NCBI RefSeq assembly: GCF_011601265.1
Contig: NZ_JAAOLX010000005.1
Coordinates: 186,001 to 250,000 of the forward strand
From: Iodobacter violaceini
GTDB lineage: Bacteria; Pseudomonadota; Gammaproteobacteria; Burkholderiales; Chitinibacteraceae
Length of the DNA: 64,000 bases
Direction of reading: 5' to 3'
Part shown: piece after piece, positions 52,272 to 62,419 of the stretch
How the letters are laid out: each line of letters starts with the position of its first letter
Position numbering within the stretch: the stretch's first letter is position 1
The notes under the pieces: generated by a model
What the model saw: only the letters and a program-made list of their open reading frames with translations
Databases searched by the model: none
What the model was told of the DNA's origin: nothing
Translations under genes and position numbers: made by a program

Positions 52272-53183
52272 ATGCCTGCATCTCTGGACGGCCAGTTAGT
52301 TATTGCTATTTCATCCCGCGCGCTCTTTGATTTTGAAGCCGAAAATCTCATTTTTGATCAGGCCGACGATCAACCTTATATGGCCCTGCAACTGGATAAA
52401 ATCGACGAGCCTGCCGCGCCTGGCATGGCCTATTCTCTGGTCAAAAAACTACTGGCCTTTAACAGCCCAGGGCAGCAGCGGGTAGAAGTTGTGATTCTTT
52501 CGCGCAATGATCCTGTCAGCGGGCTGCGGGTATTTAAATCCTGTTATACCCACGGCCTGCCCTTACTGCGAGGCGTATTTACCCGCGGGCGGCCAGCATG
52601 GTCTTTCTTAGAGCCTTTGCAGGCCAATCTGTTTTTATCTGCCGACGAAACGGATGTGCGTGATGCACTGGCTGCCGATTTTGCTGCGGCACGGGTTTAT
52701 CCAAAATCGGCCAGTACCGAGCAGCACCCTGATGAGATCCGCATTGCTTTTGACGGCGATGCCGTGCTGTTTTCAGATGAGGCAGAGCGCGTGTACCAGC
52801 AGGATGGCCTGCACGCTTTTCAAGCGCACGAAAGCGCTAAAGTGCAGCAGCCGCTCCCTCCCGGCCCGTTTAAATCATTTTTACAAGCCTTACACCGCCT
52901 GCAACAGGATGCAGGCGACGCACCAATGAAAATCCGCACTGCCCTGGTGACGGCACGCAGTGCACCGGCGCATGAACGGGCGATTCGTACCCTGATGAGC
53001 TGGAATATTCAAGTTGATGAAGCTTACTTTTTAGGTGGCTTAGACAAAGGCCCTTTCTTAAAAGTATTCGCGCCTGATTTATTTTTTGATGATCAAACCG
53101 GCCATTGTGATTCTGCCGCCAGCGTTGCACCGACGGCCCATGTGGCAGCGGGTATTTCTAATGCCAGGCCAATTGCAGACTAA
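52272..53183 (+). CDS. 5'-nucleotidase (cytosolic NT5C1A-like)
   Basis: 303 residues of the 5'-nucleotidase family (PF06189), a HAD-fold group hydrolysing nucleoside monophosphates such as AMP. Characteristic segments: LVIAISSRALFDFEAEN, VEVVILSRNDPVSGLRVF, IRIAFDGDAVLFSDEAE with the catalytic Asp pair, LVTARSAPAHERAIRTL and FFDDQTGHC near the end. No signal peptide. It follows the AraC gene by 68 bp. Confidence 0.92.
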   Translation: MPASLDGQLVIAISSRALFDFEAENLIFDQADDQPYMALQLDKIDEPAAPGMAYSLVKKLLAFNSPGQQRVEVVILSRNDPVSGLRVFKSCYTHGLPLLRGVFTRGRPAWSFLEPLQANLFLSADETDVRDALAADFAAARVYPKSASTEQHPDEIRIAFDGDAVLFSDEAERVYQQDGLHAFQAHESAKVQQPLPPGPFKSFLQALHRLQQDAGDAPMKIRTALVTARSAPAHERAIRTLMSWNIQVDEAYFLGGLDKGPFLKVFAPDLFFDDQTGHCDSAASVAPTAHVAAGISNARPIAD

Positions 53184-53312
53184 GCGGCTGAAACTGCATT
53201 CTATGCCACGCATTAAGCAGAATATCGCATGATTGCAGCATAATATTTACGCTGAGCGCATAATTTCTAACATTAATCCACATTGTTCATACAAACAGCG
53301 TAAGGAATAAAA

Positions 53313-54110
53313 ATGAAACGCCTCAGCAGCCTGCTTTTAATCACACTGAGCATTTTTCAGTTTAATAGTGCCCATGCGTTTTCTCTGTTTAGCAAAACCA
53401 TACAGGGCTCAGGCAAGATAGAAAAACAAACCCGGGTTATTGCCACGTTTAATGCGCTGAGCAGTGAAACCACCGGCCGGGTAGAAATCATCCAGGGCAA
53501 TATTGAAAGCGTGACCATTGAAAGTGACAACAACATCATTCCGGTAATTGAAACCGTGGTAGAAAATGGCACGCTTAAAATCCGCCATAAAAACATTGAA
53601 TTAAACACCAAAACACTCAATATCATTGTCCGCACCAAAAACATAGACCGGCTTAATTTAAGCGGCTCAGGCACCGTCTTTTCTAACGCTTTAATTGCTA
53701 AAAAATTCAGTATTAATGTGGGTGGCTCAGGAAAAATTCAGCTGGAAAAACTGGATGCTCCAGATTTAAGCGTCAATATCGGGGGCTCCGGAGCGGTGGC
53801 CATTCAAGCTTTGCAAAACAATGAATCAGATGTGTCTTTAGGCGGGAGCGGCTCATTTAAAGCAGCAGGCAACAGCAATAAATTATCTGTTTCTATTGGC
53901 GGATCGGGCCAAATTGATACAGCACAGTTAAAAGCCAAAGAAGTCAGCTTAAGCCTTGCGGGTTCCGGGCTAATTACTGTAGCGGCACAAAACAAGCTCA
54001 GCGCCAGCGTGGCAGGCTCAGGCAATATTCAATATTACGGCGATCCGCAAACACATCTGTCCCTGATGGGATCAGGCACCTTAAAACGTATTGGGGCTTT
54101 TCCAATATAA
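53313..54110 (+). CDS. exported DUF2807 (GIN domain) protein
   Basis: 265 residues: signal peptide (ending NSAHA), then a DUF2807 head domain built of repeating short strands, each with a GSG turn (LNLSGSGTV, VNVGGSGKI, VNIGGSGAV, LGGSGSFKA, SIGGSGQID, LAGSGLI, VAGSGNI, LMGSGTL). The pattern suggests a right-handed beta-helix of about nine coils. Periplasmic or surface location; function unknown. Followed by a convergent terminator. Confidence 0.9.
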   Translation: MKRLSSLLLITLSIFQFNSAHAFSLFSKTIQGSGKIEKQTRVIATFNALSSETTGRVEIIQGNIESVTIESDNNIIPVIETVVENGTLKIRHKNIELNTKTLNIIVRTKNIDRLNLSGSGTVFSNALIAKKFSINVGGSGKIQLEKLDAPDLSVNIGGSGAVAIQALQNNESDVSLGGSGSFKAAGNSNKLSVSIGGSGQIDTAQLKAKEVSLSLAGSGLITVAAQNKLSASVAGSGNIQYYGDPQTHLSLMGSGTLKRIGAFPI

Positions 54111-54116
54111 ATGAAC

Positions 54117-54152
54117 AAAAGGCGCCGCAACTTAAATAAAAGCTGCGGCGCC
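54117..54152 (-). terminator. intrinsic terminator of the dCache chemoreceptor gene
   Basis: GGCGCCGCA (54121-54129) and TGCGGCGCC (54144-54152) form a 9-bp stem; on the minus strand it is followed by TTTTGTTC. It may also stop the convergent DUF2807 transcript. Confidence 0.8.
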
Positions 54153-54167
54153 CCCTTCCAAAAAAAC

Positions 54168-56051
54168 CTAAACTTTAAACCTGTCTAATAATTGATCCTG
54201 ATTACTGACCTGATCAACCATCACCGTACATTGCCGGACCTGGCTGTCTGCGCCATCTGCTACCTGATGGCTGATATCCCGGATATTAGTGGTATTACGG
54301 TTAATCACCTCTGTGGTTGCGCTTTGCTCGCCAGCGGCGATAGATATTTGTAAATTCATTTTATTAATCCGGGTAATTCCCTCGCTGATTCTGCCCAGCA
54401 TTTCATTTGCCGCCCCCGCCTCGGTTGCCGTCACACTGGCAGTACTGCTGCTTTGCTGCATTCTTTCTTCTGCCTGTTTTACCCCGGTGCGCAACTGATC
54501 GATCATTTCTCTGATCTCACGCGTGGATTGCTGGGTCAGCGACGCTAATTTTCTCACTTCATCCGCGACGACTGCAAAACCACGCCCCGCTTCACCTGCG
54601 CGGGCAGCCTCGATAGCCGCATTCAAGGCTAATAAATTAGTCTGGTCAGCAATGCTGGTAATCACAGATAAAATCGATTCAATACTCTGGCTTAATTTAG
54701 CTAATTCATTAATCGCCTGACTGGTATCATTCATTTCATCCGCAAGGCGCTGAATCGCTTCTGTGGAGCGCGAAACCAGTTCCACACCACTTTGTGTTTC
54801 TTCATTTGCCGTCACAGCAGCCTGAGCTGCGGCTTCAGCATTACCGGCTACTTCTTCCGCTTTAGCCGACATATCCTGCATGGAAACAGCCAGCTGATCT
54901 AATTCCTGAAGCTGTACCTGCAGGCGGCCGGAGGCCTGATTGGCTGCATCTGATGTAAATACCGTGCTTTCTCTGACTAAAACTGAGCTGCTTTTTACTT
55001 CACTGATCAGCGTTTGCAGTGTTTGTAAAAAGTAATTAAATTCTTTCGAAACATGCGCAATCTCATCATTGCCCACAATAGGCAGCCGATTGGTTAAATC
55101 GCCTTCACCACGATTAATTTCATGCAATGACTGGTTTAAATGGTCGAGCGGTTTAAGTAATTTGCTCATTAAAATACCCAGCACCAGCATGCTGATCAGC
55201 ACGCCTGCAATCGTGCCCAGTGCAGAGCGCCAGCTTAAGGCATTGGTTTCTGCCATTAAAAGTTCTTCATCCAGCACCACGCCGATATACCAATCCATTC
55301 CTTTTAAATTAACAAGTGGTGTAAATGAAACCAGTAGTTTTTTTCCTCCCCCCTTTACATTCTGGAGTGTCTTTTCCAGAGCAGGGCTGCTGCCATCAAA
55401 TAATTCGCTGTAGCTTTTACCATTTAAATCAGCCTTGGGATGAGAAATAATTTTCCCCGATTTACTCAGCAAAAAAGCATAGCCCGCATGATTAAAATCC
55501 AGCGTATTCACAGCTTCAGAAACCGTTTTAAGGCTTAAATCACCGCCAAAAGCGCCTTTAAACTGCCCCTTATCTGAGAGCCTTGCCACCACAGAAATCA
55601 AAATCTCCCCCGTGCCTGCATCGGCATAAGGTTCAGTCAGTACCGCTCTTGAAGCCGCTTTGGCAACGGGATACCAGGGGCGTTTACGGGCATCCCAATT
55701 AGGAGGATTCCAGGTTAAATCATTGGTGATCCGCTTGCCTTCATTGTCTTCCAGGCCACCAAAAATTAATAAATACTGTTCTTTTAATATGGGCATAGAA
55801 AAAGTGTGATCAATTTGCTCATTGCTGAATTTACGGTCAATGTCCTGAGCCATTAAATCAATCAGCTGTAATTTGCCATTTAACCAATTCTCAATTTGCC
55901 TCGCCAATACATTGCTCGACTCACTGATAGTAGATTCTGCCTGGCTGCGCAGAGTACTTCTGATTTGATTAATTTGGGTAATTGAAAGCAAGCTGGCAGT
56001 AAGTAACAACACGAATGCTGCCGCTAATCCCACTTTATGACTGATCTTCAT
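54168..56051 (-). CDS. methyl-accepting chemotaxis protein, double Cache sensor
   Basis: 627-residue chemoreceptor. TM1 at about 8-28; periplasmic dCache_1 domain (about 35-275) with the [20 protein letters not shown] and [25 protein letters not shown] segments, a layout common for amino-acid sensing; TM2 near 280-300; HAMP; signalling domain with tip [21 protein letters not shown]. The ATG at 56051 fits the family start and has AGGAG upstream; a frame 15 codons longer is not used. Different sensor class from the receptor at 13363. Confidence 0.95.
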   Translation of the reverse strand: MKISHKVGLAAAFVLLLTASLLSITQINQIRSTLRSQAESTISESSNVLARQIENWLNGKLQLIDLMAQDIDRKFSNEQIDHTFSMPILKEQYLLIFGGLEDNEGKRITNDLTWNPPNWDARKRPWYPVAKAASRAVLTEPYADAGTGEILISVVARLSDKGQFKGAFGGDLSLKTVSEAVNTLDFNHAGYAFLLSKSGKIISHPKADLNGKSYSELFDGSSPALEKTLQNVKGGGKKLLVSFTPLVNLKGMDWYIGVVLDEELLMAETNALSWRSALGTIAGVLISMLVLGILMSKLLKPLDHLNQSLHEINRGEGDLTNRLPIVGNDEIAHVSKEFNYFLQTLQTLISEVKSSSVLVRESTVFTSDAANQASGRLQVQLQELDQLAVSMQDMSAKAEEVAGNAEAAAQAAVTANEETQSGVELVSRSTEAIQRLADEMNDTSQAINELAKLSQSIESILSVITSIADQTNLLALNAAIEAARAGEAGRGFAVVADEVRKLASLTQQSTREIREMIDQLRTGVKQAEERMQQSSSTASVTATEAGAANEMLGRISEGITRINKMNLQISIAAGEQSATTEVINRNTTNIRDISHQVADGADSQVRQCTVMVDQVSNQDQLLDRFKV

Positions 56052-56292
56052 CGTGATGCCTCTCCTGAAAGGGTGAGTACAAATCATCAGACTCATTAGG
56101 CAATGCCTGATGTTTACTTAATGAGGGCAGTCATTAAGCAGCGTTTCATTAGCGTATGTTAATTTATAAAAACTGCCAGCTATTTTTAGCTTACACGCCG
56201 CAGTACGGTTTATTTTGTAAGTAAAGAATGATTGGCTTAATTAACAATTACACGAATAAACGAGTGTAAAAAAGAATGCAGGAGAATAGCGC

Positions 56293-57204
56293 TTGCAAGA
56301 TCTTAAACAGTTAAAATCAGCAGTTTTGTTAAAGAGGATAAGATTCTTGCCCTATCTCGCCTTTATTACCGTTGTCTGGGCCTTATCGTTTAATCTGATT
56401 GGCGTATTTTTAGCGGGCCATGTAGACAGCGATTTTGCCGTACTCAGCCGCGTTGCGATTGCAGGGCTGGTTTTTCTGCCCTTTACCCGCTGGGCAGGGA
56501 TCAGCACAGTACGCAAATTAGGCACCATGGCAGCAGGTGCGTTGCAATTTGGCATAACCTATTTATGCCTTTATCGCTCATTCCAATTTATCAGCGTGGC
56601 GGAAGTATTGCTGTTTACTATTTTCACGCCGATTTATATCACCCTGCTTGATGATTTATTACAAAGGCATTTTAATCCAAGGGCCATGGCCGCTGCTTTA
56701 ATTGCCGTATTGGGCTCTTTAGTGATTCGCTACAATCACATTGACAGCAATGCCTTAAATGGCTTTTTATTACTGCAACTGGCCAATATCACTTTTGCCG
56801 CCGGCCAGGTGGGCTATCGCTATTTAAATAAATATTACCCGGATCAGCAGCCCCAATCGGCCAGCTTTGGCTATTTCTTTTTAGGCGCGCTACTGATTGC
56901 CCTGCCCTCATTTTTAATCTTTGGCAACGCCAGCAAGCTTCCCCAGAGTATAGAGCAATTTGCCGTATTAGCCTTCCTTGGCCTGGCTGCGTCCGCACTG
57001 GGCTTTTACTGGTGGAATAAAGGGGCGTGTTTAGTGGATGCGGGTACTTTAGGCGCGATGAATAATATGCATATTCCGGTGGGGCTGATGATTAATTTAA
57101 TCTTCTGGCATCAGGCGCAGGATATTCCGCGTTTGATCATTGGCGGGGTGATTATGCTCATTGCACTATTGATTAATAAATCGGCATGGCAGAAGAAACA
57201 TTAA
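56293..57204 (+). CDS. EamA-family (DMT) transporter
   Basis: Inner-membrane drug/metabolite exporter, 303 residues, 10 helices in two EamA repeats (FITVVWALSFNLIGVFLAGH; FLGLAASALGFYWWNKGACL). A TTG start at 56293 is taken because AGGAG precedes it at 9 nt. It resembles carboxylate/amino-acid/amine exporters; substrate unknown. Confidence 0.88.
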   Translation: MQDLKQLKSAVLLKRIRFLPYLAFITVVWALSFNLIGVFLAGHVDSDFAVLSRVAIAGLVFLPFTRWAGISTVRKLGTMAAGALQFGITYLCLYRSFQFISVAEVLLFTIFTPIYITLLDDLLQRHFNPRAMAAALIAVLGSLVIRYNHIDSNALNGFLLLQLANITFAAGQVGYRYLNKYYPDQQPQSASFGYFFLGALLIALPSFLIFGNASKLPQSIEQFAVLAFLGLAASALGFYWWNKGACLVDAGTLGAMNNMHIPVGLMINLIFWHQAQDIPRLIIGGVIMLIALLINKSAWQKKH

Positions 57205-57261
57205 TACTTCGGGGGCAGCGATATCTTTTACCCAATCCTGCCAACCCAGAATCTGTAATAG

Positions 57262-57311
57262 AGGAGCAGCTCCAGCAGTGAATGTTTTTATACGCTGCTA
57301 GTGCTGCTCCT
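57262..57311. terminator. inverted repeat between convergent EamA and LysE genes
   Basis: AGGAGCAGC (57262-57270) pairs with GCTGCTCCT (57303-57311), with an inner CAGCAG/CTGCT stem. No T-run on either side; a bidirectional terminator is a guess. Confidence 0.45.
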
Positions 57312-57388
57312 GCGAAAAACATTGCATCTTCTGGCTTTACGATTTGTTTGTATATTAACTTGATCAAAAGAGTTCATTAGAGTGTTCT

Positions 57389-58021
57389 TTAAATTGTTTT
57401 ATTGCGCAAGCGCAGCAGGCTAAGCCCCAGCACTACAAATAAACCACCCGATGCATAATTAAAAAGCTGCATACGCCGAGGATTGGCAAATTGGCTTTTT
57501 AAGCTGCGGGCCAATAATGCATAAAAAGCGTGTGATATCAGGGCGCAAGCTGCAAAAGTGATGGTCAATACGGTGAATTGAGCCAGGACAGGCGCATCTT
57601 GCTTAATAAATTGTGGAAACAGCGCCGAAAAAAATAAAATAGCTTTCGGGTTAGTGAGTGCAACTGTTAAACCTTGGCTGAATAAGCGCCAAGCTGAGTG
57701 TGAATCTGCTTGGTAGATGGGGGCAGAAAAAAGACTAGCCTTGCTGCGCCATTGTTTAATGCCTAGATAAATCAAATAGGCCGCACCGCTTAGTTTTAAT
57801 GTGGTAAATGCGATGGCGGATGTGGCCAATATGACCCCCATGCCTGCCATGGTTACGCCTGAAATAATAAACAAACCCATCATATTGCCAAGTGAGCTAA
57901 TCATGCTACGGCATGGCCCGATAGAGAGCGAGTTGGAAATCGCCAGCAATACGCCGGGGCCGGGCGTAAAAGTAACCACTAGTGCTACACCGCAAAAAAT
58001 AAGCCAATTAGATAAATGCAT
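57389..58021 (-). CDS. LysE/RhtB-family amino-acid exporter
   Basis: Inner-membrane exporter, 210 residues, five to six helices. The family signature is TFTPGPGVLLAISNSLSIG near residue 19-37, then GNMMGLFIISGVTMAG and LKLSGAAYLIYLGIKQWR. RhtB members export homoserine, threonine or other amino acids; the exact substrate is unknown. Confidence 0.93.
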   Translation of the reverse strand: MHLSNWLIFCGVALVVTFTPGPGVLLAISNSLSIGPCRSMISSLGNMMGLFIISGVTMAGMGVILATSAIAFTTLKLSGAAYLIYLGIKQWRSKASLFSAPIYQADSHSAWRLFSQGLTVALTNPKAILFFSALFPQFIKQDAPVLAQFTVLTITFAACALISHAFYALLARSLKSQFANPRRMQLFNYASGGLFVVLGLSLLRLRNKTI

Positions 58022-58083
58022 TTCAATATTCCTGATGAATTAGGGTTTAAGCTGACAGGATTGATCTTTTACCGCCTGTAAAA

Positions 58084-58452
58084 CTACTCAATATTCTGGC
58101 CAATTCTCCACAGCACGCCAGCAGGGTCTGTTATTGTAAAATCACGCATTTTCCATGGCTGTGTTTCTATATCAGATAAGTGAATTTGATATTTACTCAC
58201 CAGATCTTGCGCGCTTAAATGCGCATGCCATGCCGCCACGTCTTTAACCAATAAATGCATCATAAAATTCTCTGCATGATCTTTTTCATAATAATCTTGC
58301 AGTAAAAAACTACTGGTGCCGTAATAAAAATACGCAACGCCCTCCGTATCAGAGGCCAGAGTAAAGCCCATATCCTGATAAAACTGCTTAGATATTGCAT
58401 AGTCTTTAGCAGGAATAAACGCTTTAATTTCTACTACTTCCAAAGCACTCAT
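58084..58452 (-). CDS. VOC-family (glyoxalase/bleomycin-resistance fold) protein
   Basis: 122 residues from the ATG at 58452, which has AAGGAAG upstream. One glyoxalase-fold unit: EIKAFIPAKDYAISKQFYQDMGF, YFYYGTSSFLLQDYY, MHLLVKDVAAWHAHL, DFTITDPAGVLWRIGQ. Metal-binding residues of true glyoxalases are only partly kept, so it may bind a small molecule rather than act as an enzyme. Downstream of and close to the gene at 58507. Confidence 0.87.
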   Translation of the reverse strand: MSALEVVEIKAFIPAKDYAISKQFYQDMGFTLASDTEGVAYFYYGTSSFLLQDYYEKDHAENFMMHLLVKDVAAWHAHLSAQDLVSKYQIHLSDIETQPWKMRDFTITDPAGVLWRIGQNIE

Positions 58453-58506
58453 TGATTTAGCTTCCTTTATCCAGGATCGATGAGCAGCCTCATCTGCTAA
58501 CACGTT

Positions 58507-59637
58507 TTACCAGCCTAATATTGCGGGTATTTGCTTGTTATTGCCCTGCCACTGCCCGAAAAGCTGATTCCCTTTGATATTTAAACTCAGTTTTGCCTGA
58601 TCTTTGTCTGCAACCTGCTCAATCAGCTCCAGCGTTGCGCCTTTTTTCATCCCACGCAAAGCAATCACTTTACGGTATTTATCGTAAAAATAGACGCCTG
58701 AAAAAGAGCCATCACCATAAGGAATTTCAAGCCGCATCGTAATCGCCGCACTGCCTATTTTTCCATGCAAAACCTGAGCAAACAGCGAATCTGCAGGTGC
58801 TGCGGCCGCCTGGCCCAGCAAAAGAAACTTGCCATAGGGATTAAGCAAGGCCGCTAAATCCTTGGGCGAAATCGCGAGACTAATATCACCCACATCGTCT
58901 AAGGCACGGTTTACATGTGCGCTGCAGCGCCCTGTTGTAAATACGGCTTTATTCTGCGGCAAAGACAAACGTGCGTAAGAAAGCACATCTTGCTGAGGGC
59001 CGCTTTGTTGCTTTTCTTTTTCACTCTCAAGGCAGAGCTCATTAAAATCAATTCGCTCATCGATATCGGCTAAATCATCGGCCTTCACTTTTTTACGCTT
59101 TAACTCAGCCTGTTGCCGCTTTAAGGATTTAATTTCCTCTGAGTAGCGGCGCTTACGCTCTGCCAGCACCTCTTTTGCCACCACAGATAAACCACCCGGA
59201 GTAAACAAATCGATGGCACTCAGTGCTCTGCCCGTTGCGGCATCAAAGCTGTAGCTGCGCACATAGGCTTCGCAATAAGCACCACAGCCTTCCGCCTCAA
59301 TATCCAGCGAGAGGATACGTCCATCGTTACGCTGCACGCTAAAATCCAAAGACGCAGTACCATCCAGCTCGCCACTGCCTTCGGTAAGGGGAAAGGTTTT
59401 TCCGGCTTTAAGTGGCGCAGCAATACCCACCAGCGATAAATACAATGCTTCGTTAATACGGCCCGCCACATCGCCCCCACCCAACACATAGGGCATCCTG
59501 ATCTCTCCTCCCGCCCAGCCAGAAGTATAAGCAGGTGCATCTTTTGGCATTTTCCACGTCATGGTGCGGGATTCAAGCTGCAAAGGGCCAGCAAGGGCAT
59601 GGGCAGAAAGTAAGAAAAAAAACAGGAGACGCATCAT
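58507..59637 (-). CDS. exported protein with DUF3298-like region
   Basis: 376 residues with a signal peptide (LLFFFLLSAHALA). The middle part (about 90-160: GRILSLDIEAEGCGAYCEAY, then YSFDAATGRALSAIDLFTPGG) recalls DUF4163/DUF3298 domains of secreted anti-sigma/PdaC-like proteins, followed by a charged helix (RRYSEEIKSLKRQQAELKRK, about 165-190) and a C-terminal beta domain (SGVYFYDKYRKVIALRGMKK). Function unknown; probably periplasmic. 54 bp upstream of the VOC gene start, so possibly co-transcribed with it. Confidence 0.7.
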   Translation of the reverse strand: MMRLLFFFLLSAHALAGPLQLESRTMTWKMPKDAPAYTSGWAGGEIRMPYVLGGGDVAGRINEALYLSLVGIAAPLKAGKTFPLTEGSGELDGTASLDFSVQRNDGRILSLDIEAEGCGAYCEAYVRSYSFDAATGRALSAIDLFTPGGLSVVAKEVLAERKRRYSEEIKSLKRQQAELKRKKVKADDLADIDERIDFNELCLESEKEKQQSGPQQDVLSYARLSLPQNKAVFTTGRCSAHVNRALDDVGDISLAISPKDLAALLNPYGKFLLLGQAAAAPADSLFAQVLHGKIGSAAITMRLEIPYGDGSFSGVYFYDKYRKVIALRGMKKGATLELIEQVADKDQAKLSLNIKGNQLFGQWQGNNKQIPAILGW

Positions 59638-59665
59638 TCATCCTTTTAAGTGTTCAGAGGATCAT

Positions 59666-60190
59666 TTACCCGGCCAGCTCAGGGAACATCGTGTCGGTAT
59701 AGCCAAAGCGCCGCAAATCTTTAATCCGCTGCGGATACAAAATCCCGTTTAAATGATCACACTCATGCTGCACCACCCGCGCATGAAAGCCACTGACGCT
59801 GCGATCAATAACCTGCCCTTCCGCATCAAAGCCCTGATAGCGCAGCCGGGTATAACGCGGCACTTCACCGCGTAAGCCGGGCACAGACAAGCAGCCTTCC
59901 CAGCCATCAGCCATTTCATCGCTCAGCGGCGTGAGTACCGGATTGATCAGCACGGTCATTGGCACAGCTTCGGCCTCCGGGTAACGATCACTCACATCAA
60001 AGCCAAAAATCACTACCTGCAGGCTTATACCAATCTGCGGCGCGGCAATCCCCACGCCGCCTGTGGCCTGCATGGTGTCAAACAGATCGCTAATCAGGCT
60101 GTGTAATTCCGGCGTGCCAAACGCCTCAACGGGCGCAGCTTGCTCCAGCAAAAGCGGATCGCCCATTTTGATTACATTACGAATCGTCAT
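59666..60190 (-). CDS. def: peptide deformylase
   Basis: Removes the formyl group from N-terminal methionine of new proteins; metalloenzyme, 174 residues. Three motifs are complete: [18 protein letters not shown] (metal Cys) and [13 protein letters not shown] (HExxH). Separate from fmt here, so probably a second, stand-alone deformylase copy. Monocistronic. Confidence 0.96.
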   Translation of the reverse strand: MTIRNVIKMGDPLLLEQAAPVEAFGTPELHSLISDLFDTMQATGGVGIAAPQIGISLQVVIFGFDVSDRYPEAEAVPMTVLINPVLTPLSDEMADGWEGCLSVPGLRGEVPRYTRLRYQGFDAEGQVIDRSVSGFHARVVQHECDHLNGILYPQRIKDLRRFGYTDTMFPELAG

Positions 60191-60306
60191 TGTTTGCTCC
60201 GAGGCACAATAAGTAAGAAAGAAAATACAAACAGTGCCGGTCAGAACCTTACCTGAACAGCCCCAATTTTTATATTCTACCTGACTTCATCCCCCTTGCT
60301 GCCACT

Positions 60307-60588
60307 TCAGGGCAACCAGTGCAGCGCAGGGTCCGGGGCACGGCGCATCAGTTGTAAATGATGCTCGATGACCTGTTGCAACTGTTCAATCTGATTGTCG
60401 TCTGATGCGGCCAGCACAAAGGTCAGGCCAGTCGCCGAGGCCGTAAAATGACAGGTGCCATAGGGAAAATAAGCCAGCCCTGTTGTTTCATCAAACTCCA
60501 CCCTGATTTTTCGGGCGAAATGCTTACAGAGTTTAAATAAATAAGACTTAGCCAGCGGGGTATCCACTTGTGTTTCACTTTGCAGCAT
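60307..60588 (-). CDS. DUF2218-family protein of the iron-transport operon
   Basis: 93 residues from the ATG at 60588; a longer frame runs antiparallel through the ATPase gene and is rejected. DUF2218 pattern: KLCKHFARKIRVEFDETTGLAYFPYGTCHF and LQQVIEHHLQLM. Such small proteins often sit beside siderophore uptake genes and have been suggested to help reduce or release ferric chelates in the cytoplasm; biochemical role unproven. 14 bp after the ATPase gene. Confidence 0.82.
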   Translation of the reverse strand: MLQSETQVDTPLAKSYLFKLCKHFARKIRVEFDETTGLAYFPYGTCHFTASATGLTFVLAASDDNQIEQLQQVIEHHLQLMRRAPDPALHWLP

Positions 60589-60602
60589 AAATAGCACTCT
60601 GA

Positions 60603-61376
60603 TTAAAGGGGGTGAACAAGATGATCGAGAACAAAAATCGGCCGGCCTTGCGAACATTGCTCGATTCGGCCAGTAATGCCATACACTTTTGCCAGTAAAT
60701 CCGGGTCCAGTACGTCCAGCGCAGAGCCATCGGCGGCACAGCGCCCTTCTGACAAAACAATAATTCGCTCGCAACAACGCAAAGCCAGATTCAGGTCATG
60801 CAAGGCCAGTACAGCAATACTGCCCCGTTCACGCACATCCCGGGAAATAGCTTCCACCATGGCCAGCTGCCAGTGCAGATCCAGCGCACTGCTTGGCTCA
60901 TCCAGCAGCAATAGCCGTGGCTGACGGGCCAGTAATTGCACAAGGGCCACCATTTGCCGCTGTCCTCCTGATAAAGAAGACATCGCCCGCATCGCCAGAT
61001 GACTCAGCCGCAACTGCTGCAAACCCTGCTCAATCCGCTGTTCTGCCTGATGGTGTGGCAAGCCCAGCGTGAGCAGACCTCCCAGCAATAATTCATAAAC
61101 CGTCAGCCCCGCCCCCTGTGGCAAAGTTTGCGGCAGCAGACCAACTTGCTGGCAGCGCTCGCGGTGCGTTAAAGAGGCCAGTGGCACACCATCGAGCAGC
61201 ATCTGCCCGCGGGCGGGCAGTGATCCGGCCAGCGCATGAATCAGGGTTGATTTACCTGCGCCGTTCGGGCCAATCAGGGCGGTGATACTGCCCGGTGGCA
61301 TAGGAGCCAGATCCAGCGATTGCACCACGGCCACTTTGCCGCGAACAATATTAAGTTGTGAAATCTGCAGACTCAT
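60603..61376 (-). CDS. ferric-chelate ABC transporter ATP-binding protein
   Basis: FepC/FhuC-type ATPase, 257 residues. Walker A GPNGAGKSTL, signature LSGGQRQMVALVQLLA, Walker B LLLLDEPSSALD, H-loop ALHDLNLALR. Its ATG overlaps the permease stop by four bases. Iron-siderophore or heme uptake cannot be separated by sequence alone; the binding protein and TonB receptor favour a ferric siderophore. Confidence 0.93.
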   Translation of the reverse strand: MSLQISQLNIVRGKVAVVQSLDLAPMPPGSITALIGPNGAGKSTLIHALAGSLPARGQMLLDGVPLASLTHRERCQQVGLLPQTLPQGAGLTVYELLLGGLLTLGLPHHQAEQRIEQGLQQLRLSHLAMRAMSSLSGGQRQMVALVQLLARQPRLLLLDEPSSALDLHWQLAMVEAISRDVRERGSIAVLALHDLNLALRCCERIIVLSEGRCAADGSALDVLDPDLLAKVYGITGRIEQCSQGRPIFVLDHLVHPL

Positions 61377-62419
61377 ACAACACTCCGGCGGCGCAAAATC
61401 AGCACAATTAAGACCGGCACACCGACCAGTGCAGTCACAATACCAATAGGAATTAAAATGCCGGGAATAATACTTTTACTGGCCAGTGAGGCCAAAGACA
61501 GCATCAGTGCGCCGCACAGCACGCTGGCAGGCAGAAAAAACCTGTGCTGCTCTCCCACCAGCAAGCGGGCAATATGCGGCCCGACCAGGCCCACAAAACC
61601 AATGGTGCCAACAAAGGCCAGCGCCACCGCCGTAAGCAGGCTCACCTCCAGCAAAACCCGCCAGCTTAATTTCTCAACGTGCACGCCAAGGCTTGCTGCA
61701 TGGGCAGCCCCACCGCGTAATAAAGTCAGGGCCCATGCCCGGCGCATGGCCAGCACAAAGCAAACCAACAGCACCACGGCAACCAGCGCCACATGATGCA
61801 ATGTGGCCCGGCCCAGATTACCCATAGACCAGAAAACAATTTGCTCCAGCGCATTGGCATCCGCTAAAAACTGCAAAAGCCAAACCAGCGCTTCCAGCGC
61901 AAATAATAAGGCGATACCAAACAGCACCAATGTATCGCCACCACCACCGTGTGCACGGCTGAGCAATAAAATCAGGCCTGTTGTCAGCAAGGCCAGCGAA
62001 AATGCTCCCGCAGGCACGAGCAAATCATGGGGTAATGCGGGCAGATGATGCTCAAATACAATCATCAGTGATGCCCCCAAAGTAGCGGCCGCAGCCACCC
62101 CAAGGGTAAACGGACTGGCCAGCGGGTTATTTAAAACGGTTTGCAGCTGCGCGCCGCCCAGGCCTAAAGCACCGCCCACAACCAGCGCCATGAGTGCGTA
62201 TGGCAATCGCACATCAAACAAAATGACCTTCATGCCCTCATCCAGCTGCGCAGGATTCCAAAGCCCTGCCAGCACGGCAGATAAAGGATAACGCGCACTT
62301 CCTGTAGCCAAATCCGCCGCAAAACTCAGCCCCAGTGCCAGAAGCAATCCGCAAAGCAGCAGTAAGCGCCAGCGGTTTTGCTGGCGGTATTGCCCTGCCA
62401 AATCAAGCGATACACTCAT
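61373..62419 (-). CDS. ferric-chelate ABC transporter permease (FecCD family)
   Basis: 348 residues, about 10 helices. FecCD segments: VRLPYALMALVVGGALGLGGAQLQTVLNNPLASPFTLG, FVGLVGPHIARLLVG and GILIPIGIVTALVGVPVLIVLI; the glycine-rich helix faces its partner subunit, so it works as a homodimer. Its ATG shares one base with the stop of the binding-protein gene. Confidence 0.94.
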   Translation of the reverse strand: MSVSLDLAGQYRQQNRWRLLLLCGLLLALGLSFAADLATGSARYPLSAVLAGLWNPAQLDEGMKVILFDVRLPYALMALVVGGALGLGGAQLQTVLNNPLASPFTLGVAAAATLGASLMIVFEHHLPALPHDLLVPAGAFSLALLTTGLILLLSRAHGGGGDTLVLFGIALLFALEALVWLLQFLADANALEQIVFWSMGNLGRATLHHVALVAVVLLVCFVLAMRRAWALTLLRGGAAHAASLGVHVEKLSWRVLLEVSLLTAVALAFVGTIGFVGLVGPHIARLLVGEQHRFFLPASVLCGALMLSLASLASKSIIPGILIPIGIVTALVGVPVLIVLILRRRSVV